From assembly GCA_012727745.1 (NCBI GenBank), contig JAAYGJ010000240.1:1-9792 (forward strand): a stretch of DNA of 9,792 bases, written 5' to 3'. Origin of the DNA: Clostridia bacterium. Lineage in GTDB: Bacteria > Bacillota > DSM-521 > Neomoorellales > Neomoorellaceae. The position numbers were made by a program, and so were the translations under genes. Numbering within the stretch: the first letter of the stretch is position 1; each line of letters opens with the position of its first letter. A model generated the notes under the pieces. That model saw only the letters and a list, made by a program, of their open reading frames with translations, ran no database searches and was not told the DNA's origin. Shown in pieces: positions 5,846-9,792 of this stretch.

Positions 5846-6734
5846 TCAAGAAACGTTCTGGATTAACTGCTTTATTGTTTTCTCTAACTTCGAAGTGAAG
5901 ATGGGGACCGGTAGTTCTACCTGTACCGCCAACTTCAGCGATAGGTTGCCCCTCCTGCACATAGTCGCCTACATTTACCAGATTGCGGGAATTATGGGCA
6001 TAAATAGTTTCCAGGCCATTACCGTGCTCCAATTTGACAATACGACCATATATGTCGTTAAACCAGCCCGAAAATACTACTTTGCCCGCTAGGACCGCTA
6101 CAATTTTATCACCTACTTCACCGGCAATATCCAGCCCATGGTGGAATTCATCTCCCCGCCAGCCAAACGCGGAAGTAATACTGCCAACCAGCGGCCAGAT
6201 AAACGAACCCGGCAGGAAACTGCGCGAAGCAGGTATGCTCTCAGGCCGCCTCGTCGCCAGGGCCGGTGAGCCCGGTATGGTTAGCACTGTTCCTATCTGT
6301 AGCCTTCTGGCTTCGACAATGCCATTGGCTGCTGCTAGCCTGGAAGCACTAACTCCATAACGGCGGGCAATATCCCAGAGGGTATCGCCAGCGGCTACAA
6401 CATAACGTTTTTCTTGCTCATAGGGCAATACCAGAAACTGGCCAGGCACCAGTTCAGCATCGGCTTCCAGGTAATTCATTGCCGCTACCAGGTCCGGGTC
6501 TGTCTGGAAGCGGTGAGCAATGCGCTCCAGGCTGTCGCCTGCTTCAACCTGGTAAATGCGAGTATAATCGTTAAGCCGAGCATTTAGTTCTTGGTAAGTA
6601 TCAGCAGACAGAACACTTGCCACCTGCTGTAAATCGTCGATGAAGGCTGCTTGTGCCGTATTAAAGGTAAACAAGCTGCCAAATAGCAAGAAACACCCGC
6701 AGGCCAAACTTGCCGCCATCTTTATTGCCAGCAT
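5835..6734 (-). CDS. Secreted LysM-LysM-M23 peptidase (cell-wall endopeptidase)
   Basis: From the chosen ATG it has 299 residues. A signal peptide (about 1-29) has a hydrophobic core CGCFLLFGSLFTF and a likely cleavage after NTAQA. Two LysM domains bind peptidoglycan glycan chains: YQVEAGDSLERIAHRF... (61-104) and YVVAAGDTLWDIARRY... (111-154). A short linker leads to a complete M23 (lysostaphin/NlpD-type) domain: WPLVGSITSAFGWR, zinc ligands in HHGLDI (His199, Asp203) and HLHFEV (His280), catalytic-site histidines His247 (YAHN) and His278. All metal and catalytic positions are intact, so an active peptidoglycan crosslink hydrolase is expected. The frame is open back to an ATG at 6782, but the internal ATG at 6734 has AGGAG 8 bases upstream and gives a normal signal peptide. 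It stands between the rho terminator and its own terminator, so it is a separate unit; a sporulation or cell-separation role is possible but unproven. Confidence 0.93.
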   Translation of the reverse strand: MLAIKMAASLACGCFLLFGSLFTFNTAQAAFIDDLQQVASVLSADTYQELNARLNDYTRIYQVEAGDSLERIAHRFQTDPDLVAAMNYLEADAELVPGQFLVLPYEQEKRYVVAAGDTLWDIARRYGVSASRLAAANGIVEARRLQIGTVLTIPGSPALATRRPESIPASRSFLPGSFIWPLVGSITSAFGWRGDEFHHGLDIAGEVGDKIVAVLAGKVVFSGWFNDIYGRIVKLEHGNGLETIYAHNSRNLVNVGDYVQEGQPIAEVGGTGRTTGPHLHFEVRENNKAVNPERFLSSL

Positions 6735-6742
6735 TTGAGTCA

Positions 6743-6747
6743 CTCCT
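6743..6747 (-). promoter_or_regulatory. Ribosome binding site deciding the M23 peptidase start
   Basis: AGGAG on the minus strand, 8 bases before the ATG at 6734. The longer frame from 6782 would put 16 polar residues (MGKKPTYANN...) ahead of the signal peptide and has only a weak AAAGG 4 bases upstream. Confidence 0.7.
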
Positions 6748-6864
6748 ATCTTGTTGTTGGCATAAGTTGGCTTCTTTCCCATTTAGCCTTTATTCTAGCC
6801 ATAATTAAGCAGCAATATACTTGTTGCAAAAAGCAGGAGGCAAGAAACAAGAGGGAGGGACAGG

Positions 6865-6888
6865 AAAAACCCAGCGCAAAGCACTGAG
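6865..6888 (-). terminator. Intrinsic terminator after rho
   Basis: Minus strand: CTCAGTGC pairs GCGCTGGG (8 bp with two G-U pairs) around a TTT loop, followed by TTTTT (6869-6865). It lies about 90 bases downstream of the rho stop and upstream of the M23 peptidase leader, so it probably ends the tal-rho transcript. Confidence 0.65.
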
Positions 6889-6979
6889 CTAGCACTAAAG
6901 GTTATAAACAGCGTGCCTTTTTATAAGGGACTGCGATTAGCGGGAGCATAAGCGTTATAATAGTGGAAAGTGTAAAAAA

Positions 6980-8269
6980 TCAGTTTTCGCGGGGGAAAAG
7001 GTTGGGGAGGGCGCGGATAAGGTCCTGGTTATGCCTGGTCTTTTTGAGAGCCTCAATTAAGAGTTCGGTTACTTCCACCGACGACAGGTTGTTAGTTACC
7101 CGCCGGAAATTCCAGACCAGCTCAAGTTCTTCTGGCGTCAGCAGTAATTCTTCCCGCCTGGTACCGGAACGCTTGACATCAATCGCCGGGAAGATACGCC
7201 TTTCTGCCAGTTTGCGGTCCAGGATAAGCTCCATGTTGCCGGTACCTTTAAATTCCTCAAATATAACCTCATCCTTGCGGCTGCCTGTCTCAATCAGGGC
7301 TGTAGCTACTATAGTCAGGCTGCCGCCTTCTTCCACCTTGCGGGCAGCGCCAAAAAAACGTTTTGGCTTATAAAGAGCGGTAGGATCAACGCCACCGGAG
7401 AGGGTACGACCGCTGGGGGGGACAACCAGATTATGGGCACGGGCCAGGCGGGTAATGCTGTCCAGGAGAACGACCACGTCTTTTTTATGTTCTACCAGAC
7501 GTTTGGCCCTTTCCAGTACCATGTCAGCAACTTTGACATGGTTTTCAGGCAGTTCATCGAAAGTGGAGCTAATCACTTCACCCCGTACAGAACGTTCAAT
7601 ATCAGTTACTTCCTCGGGACGTTCATCAATAAGTAAAATCATCAGCTCCACCTGGGGATAATTGGTAGTAATGGCATTGGCAATTTTTTTAAGTAAGATT
7701 GTTTTACCGGCTTTAGGAGGCGATACGATCAGCGCCCGCTGCCCTTTACCCAGGGTGCTGATAAGATCGATCATGCGATTGGCAATATCCCCATTGTCAA
7801 CCTCCAGGGTATAGCGTTCATATGGGTAGATAGGCGTCAGGGCATCGAAATGGAGCCGTTCCGGAGAGGTATCAGGGTTTTCGCCGTTAACATTTTCGAC
7901 CCGCAGCAGGGCAAAAAAACGTTCATTATCTTTAGGCGGGCGCACCAGGCCTGCTACCCTGTCGCCGGTACGCAGGTCAAAGCGCCGGATCTGGGAAGGT
8001 GAAATGTAAATATCGTCGCCGCTGGGAACATAGCCGAAGGGGCGTAAAAAACCGTAGCCATCAGGCATTATTTCCAGAATGCCCTGAGCCTGCAGCGTTT
8101 CTTCTCTGGCCTGCTCCTTTTTTTCTTTCTGCTCCTTCTGGGCCAGGGCCTTGCTTATTTCAAAGATCAGCTCTTTTTTACGCAAGCGGGAATAACCGCT
8201 CAGCTCAAGCTCCCTGGCCAAGCGGTAAAGCTCCACCATATTTTTACTTTCCAGCTCAGAAATATTCAA
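6980..8269 (-). CDS. rho: Transcription termination factor Rho
   Basis: Hexameric RNA helicase that ends transcription at Rho-dependent sites. From the chosen start it has 429 residues, a normal length. The N-terminal helical domain (ELYRLARELELSGYSRLRKKELIFEI) is followed by a highly charged Lys/Glu linker (about 44-57), then the RNA-binding OB domain with DGYGFLRP (70-77). The ATPase core carries Walker A SPPKAGKT (183-190), LIDERPEEVTD, Walker B VVLLDS, the Q-loop SGRTLSGGVDPTAL (286-299) and GTGNMEL (342-348). All core motifs are intact. The frame extends to a TTG at 8284, but that codon touches the GGAGG itself; the TTG at 8269, 8 bases after GGAGG, yields MNISELESKNM and is the likely start. 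The gene begins 37 bases after tal with no terminator between, so they are probably co-transcribed. Rho in some bacteria limits its own expression; no such site is evident here. Confidence 0.97.
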   Translation of the reverse strand: MNISELESKNMVELYRLARELELSGYSRLRKKELIFEISKALAQKEQKEKKEQAREETLQAQGILEIMPDGYGFLRPFGYVPSGDDIYISPSQIRRFDLRTGDRVAGLVRPPKDNERFFALLRVENVNGENPDTSPERLHFDALTPIYPYERYTLEVDNGDIANRMIDLISTLGKGQRALIVSPPKAGKTILLKKIANAITTNYPQVELMILLIDERPEEVTDIERSVRGEVISSTFDELPENHVKVADMVLERAKRLVEHKKDVVVLLDSITRLARAHNLVVPPSGRTLSGGVDPTALYKPKRFFGAARKVEEGGSLTIVATALIETGSRKDEVIFEEFKGTGNMELILDRKLAERRIFPAIDVKRSGTRREELLLTPEELELVWNFRRVTNNLSSVEVTELLIEALKKTRHNQDLIRALPNLFPREN

Positions 8270-8277
8270 ACTTGTAA

Positions 8278-8282
8278 CCTCC
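8278..8282 (-). promoter_or_regulatory. Ribosome binding site deciding the rho start (TTG)
   Basis: GGAGG on the minus strand, 8 bases before the TTG at 8269. Since these bases would be codons 2 and 3 of a protein started at 8284, the longer start is not credible. Confidence 0.75.
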
Positions 8283-8306
8283 AAAAAGTTATAACAGGGG
8301 AAAATA

Positions 8307-8954
8307 TTATTTTGGCGTTAATTTTTGCCAATCGGCTTGAAATTTTGCCAGGCCAACGTCGGTAAGGGGGTGTTTTAGCATTTGCAGGATAATTTTATAG
8401 GGAACGGTGGCGATATCGGCACCGAGAAGGGCCGCTTTCAGGACGTGAAGAGGATGGCGGATACTGGCGGCTATAACCTGGGTCTTAAAACCATACTGGG
8501 CAAAAATCGGGACAATGTCAGCAACTACCTGCAGGCCGTCATGGCCCACATCATCCAGTCGGCCAACAAAAGGGCTAACGTAAGTCGCCCCTGCCAGAGC
8601 GGCCAGCAAGGCCTGGTTGGCAGAAAAAACCAGGGTGACATTGGTTTTTATTCCCTCGGCAGCCAGGGCTTTGGTTGCTTTAAGCCCTTCTGCCGTCATG
8701 GGTATTTTGATAACAATGTTTGGGTGGATTGCTGCCAGTTCCCGTGCCTCTTCGATCATGGCGCCAGCTTCGGTACTTATTACCTCAGCGCTGATGGGCC
8801 CGTCCACAATGGCAACAATTTCTTTTATAACCTGGTGAAAATCCCTGCCTTCGCGGGCAATTAATGAGGGATTGGTAGTTACACCTGCAATTATACCCAG
8901 ATCATTGGCTGCTTTAATCTCATCAATATTAGCCGTGTCGATAAAGATTTGCAT
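8307..8954 (-). CDS. tal: Small (type C) transaldolase of the TalC/FSA family
   Basis: A 215-residue protein, typical of the short transaldolase/fructose-6-phosphate aldolase family. It transfers a dihydroxyacetone unit between sugar phosphates in the non-oxidative pentose phosphate pathway, in the cytoplasm. Visible active-site residues: Asp6 (MQIFIDTANI), Asn28 in GVTTNPSLI, the Schiff-base Lys83 in NIVIKIPMT, TNVTLVFS (104-111) and Arg132. At the position where fructose-6-phosphate aldolase has Tyr131 this protein has Phe129 (YVSPFVGRLDD), as transaldolases do, which favours transaldolase over aldolase activity. The ATG has AGGAGG 6 bases upstream. It lies downstream of an aldolase gene, as ywjH lies next to fbaA in Bacillus subtilis, and directly before rho. 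Confidence 0.93.
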   Translation of the reverse strand: MQIFIDTANIDEIKAANDLGIIAGVTTNPSLIAREGRDFHQVIKEIVAIVDGPISAEVISTEAGAMIEEARELAAIHPNIVIKIPMTAEGLKATKALAAEGIKTNVTLVFSANQALLAALAGATYVSPFVGRLDDVGHDGLQVVADIVPIFAQYGFKTQVIAASIRHPLHVLKAALLGADIATVPYKIILQMLKHPLTDVGLAKFQADWQKLTPK

Positions 8955-8994
8955 AATCGTCCTCCTATGTTAAATAGATGTGAAAATGAAGGCC

Positions 8995-9024
8995 CTCTTG
9001 CGGCAATCCTGTCCATATCAAGAG
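8995..9024 (-). repeat. Inverted repeat in the tal leader
   Basis: CTCTTG (9024-9019 read on the minus strand) and CAAGAG (9000-8995) form a 6-bp stem with an 18-base loop, about 30 bases before the tal ribosome binding site. It might be an mRNA hairpin or an operator; its role is unknown. Confidence 0.4.
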
Positions 9025-9064
9025 AGTATTGTTTTCAAGCTATCACGGTGCGCTCCGCGCGACG

Positions 9065-9101
9065 TAATTCCGTTAAAAAAACTATTCACCACCCGGAATT
9101 A
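9065..9101. repeat. 8-bp inverted repeat upstream of tal
   Basis: TAATTCCG (9065-9072) and CGGAATTA (9094-9101) are perfect inverted copies, separated by 21 bases that include a run of seven T on the minus strand. The centre-to-centre spacing is 29 bases, nearly three helical turns, which would suit two sites for one regulator or a long RNA hairpin. No protein can be named. Confidence 0.45.
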
Positions 9102-9134
9102 AAATCCTGCTCCCAAAGGTAAATTTATGCAACT

Positions 9135-9168
9135 AAAAAGCCCCGGCGGTATATGCCGCAGGACTTTT
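9135..9168 (-). terminator. Intrinsic terminator downstream of fba
   Basis: Minus strand: AAAAG-CC-GCGG pairs CCGC-GG-CTTTT with small mismatches around a short loop, ending in TTTTT (9139-9135). It lies about 170 bases after the fba stop, so either the fba message has a long 3' tail or a short RNA lies between. Confidence 0.65.
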
Positions 9169-9336
9169 CTCCTCAGCCCCCGGGTTATAATTCTTTTTTC
9201 AGACGAAATGTAGGGCAGACCGGGCAAGAGCCTCCAGTTACCTGTCTTATCGGCTTTAGCTATAGGTTTTTCAGTCGCAAATAAGACTATACTGTATGAG
9301 AGGTGAAAAATGAGAAATGGAAGCGGTAAACAGTTT

Positions 9337-9792
9337 TTATTGACCGCGGAAAACTCGTATTTTATGACGGATAACGCCGGTAATAGCTTCCCGCGCCGGG
9401 CCTAAAACTTTACGGGGATCAATCTCTTCCGGCACCTCTTGCAAGAAATGGCGCACTGCTTCCACAAAAGCGATGCGAATATCCGTATCGATATTAATTT
9501 TGCGTACCCCCAGTTTTACTGCCCGGCGGATATGGTCATCGGGCACGCCGGAGGAACCATGCAAAACAAGGGGAACAGGGACAGCTCTGGCGATAGCCTC
9601 CAGGCGCTCGAAATCCAATTCAGGAGCACCCTGATAACGCCCGTGGGCTGTACCAATTGCTACCGCCAGGGCATCAACTCCTGTCTCCTCCGCAAATAGG
9701 CGGGCTTCCTCGGGGTCCGTCATGGTGGCCTCCCGGGCAGAAACACTTACCTGGTCTTCCGTACCGCCAATACGTCCCAATTCCCCTTCTAC
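9337..9792 (-). CDS. fba: Class II fructose-1,6-bisphosphate aldolase, C-terminal 151 residues (5' part outside window)
   Basis: Zinc-dependent cleavage of fructose-1,6-bisphosphate to dihydroxyacetone phosphate and glyceraldehyde-3-phosphate in glycolysis, and the reverse in gluconeogenesis. The visible part opens with VEGELGRIGGTED, the conserved block holding a metal-region Glu. It then shows AIGTAHGRYQG with a zinc-ligand His (visible residue 50), VLHGSSGVPDD with another (78), and KINIDTDIRIAF, the phosphate-binding NIDTD motif. All key residues in this half are intact. Family members have about 285 residues, so roughly the first 135 lie beyond the right edge. Tagatose-bisphosphate aldolases share these motifs; the fba-tal-rho context favours the fructose enzyme. 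Confidence 0.93.
   Translation of the reverse strand, partial: VEGELGRIGGTEDQVSVSAREATMTDPEEARLFAEETGVDALAVAIGTAHGRYQGAPELDFERLEAIARAVPVPLVLHGSSGVPDDHIRRAVKLGVRKINIDTDIRIAFVEAVRHFLQEVPEEIDPRKVLGPAREAITGVIRHKIRVFRGQ

Larger units (their letters stand above)
8955..9336. other. 382-base intergenic region between fba and tal, no gene recognised
   Basis: It holds no convincing coding frame. On the minus strand the first 170 bases after fba lead to an intrinsic terminator (9135-9168). The rest is the tal leader, with an 8-bp inverted repeat (9065-9101) and a 6-bp one (8995-9024) before the tal ribosome binding site. I find no clean -35/-10 pair for tal and match no known riboswitch class. Confidence 0.6.

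Noticed and set aside
6783..6979. Riboswitch or promoter ahead of the M23 peptidase
   Set aside because: Several weak -35/-10 pairs are possible (for example TTGCCT-18-TATATT), none clearly better; no ydaO-like core, although that class often precedes such peptidases.
8382..8864. Plus-strand 160-residue open frame
   Set aside because: Antisense shadow of the transaldolase gene; no family resemblance.
1..9792. Mobile element, phage, CRISPR or defence system
   Set aside because: No transposase or integrase, no repeat arrays, no composition break; all genes are conserved chromosomal ones apart from two DUF proteins.

Overview
The window reads as a chromosomal housekeeping region of a moderately GC-rich Bacillota (Firmicutes), most likely a clostridial, Moorella-like lineage. 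This rests on the gene order, the strong GGAGG-type ribosome binding sites and frequent GTG/TTG starts; no species call is possible from the sequence alone. Every supported gene lies on the minus strand, so transcription runs from high to low coordinates. The order fba - tal - rho - (M23 peptidase, DUF2889) - rpmE - DUF1385 - prfA - prmC - sua5 - mntP - ywlE follows the Bacillus subtilis block fbaA-ywjH-...-rho-rpmE-tdk-prfA-prmC-...-ywlC-mntP-ywlE. Here murAB/glpX, tdk and spoIIR are missing from their usual slots, and an M23 peptidase, a DUF2889 gene and a DUF1385 gene are present.

Right part (9792 to 6865): the 3' half of a class II fructose-bisphosphate aldolase gene, then 382 bases without a gene that hold an intrinsic terminator and two inverted repeats, then a small transaldolase gene followed after 37 bases by rho. 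The rho start is a TTG inside the longest open frame, because the ribosome binding site lies inside the longer version. An intrinsic terminator follows rho.

Middle (6734 to 5136): an exported LysM-LysM-M23 cell-wall peptidase. After it come a 16-base perfect palindrome over its stop codon, a foldable three-way-junction RNA candidate and a strong terminator. A DUF2889 gene follows and appears to have its own promoter. The three-way junction is the least explained piece of the window.

Left part (5093 to 1): a near-consensus extended -10 promoter drives a tightly packed run of seven genes: ribosomal protein L31, a DUF1385 membrane protein, release factor 1, the release-factor methyltransferase PrmC, the threonylcarbamoyl-AMP synthase Sua5, a MntP-type manganese exporter and a low-molecular-weight (YwlE-like arginine) phosphatase cut by the window edge. 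Genes overlap or lie within 37 bases of each other, and no terminator is seen between them. The theme is translation (ribosome, termination, release-factor methylation, tRNA t6A) plus metal and phosphoprotein homeostasis.

I see no mobile element, CRISPR array, rRNA, tRNA or defence system. The window is mostly ordinary conserved chromosome; the novelty, if any, is in the two long intergenic regions.
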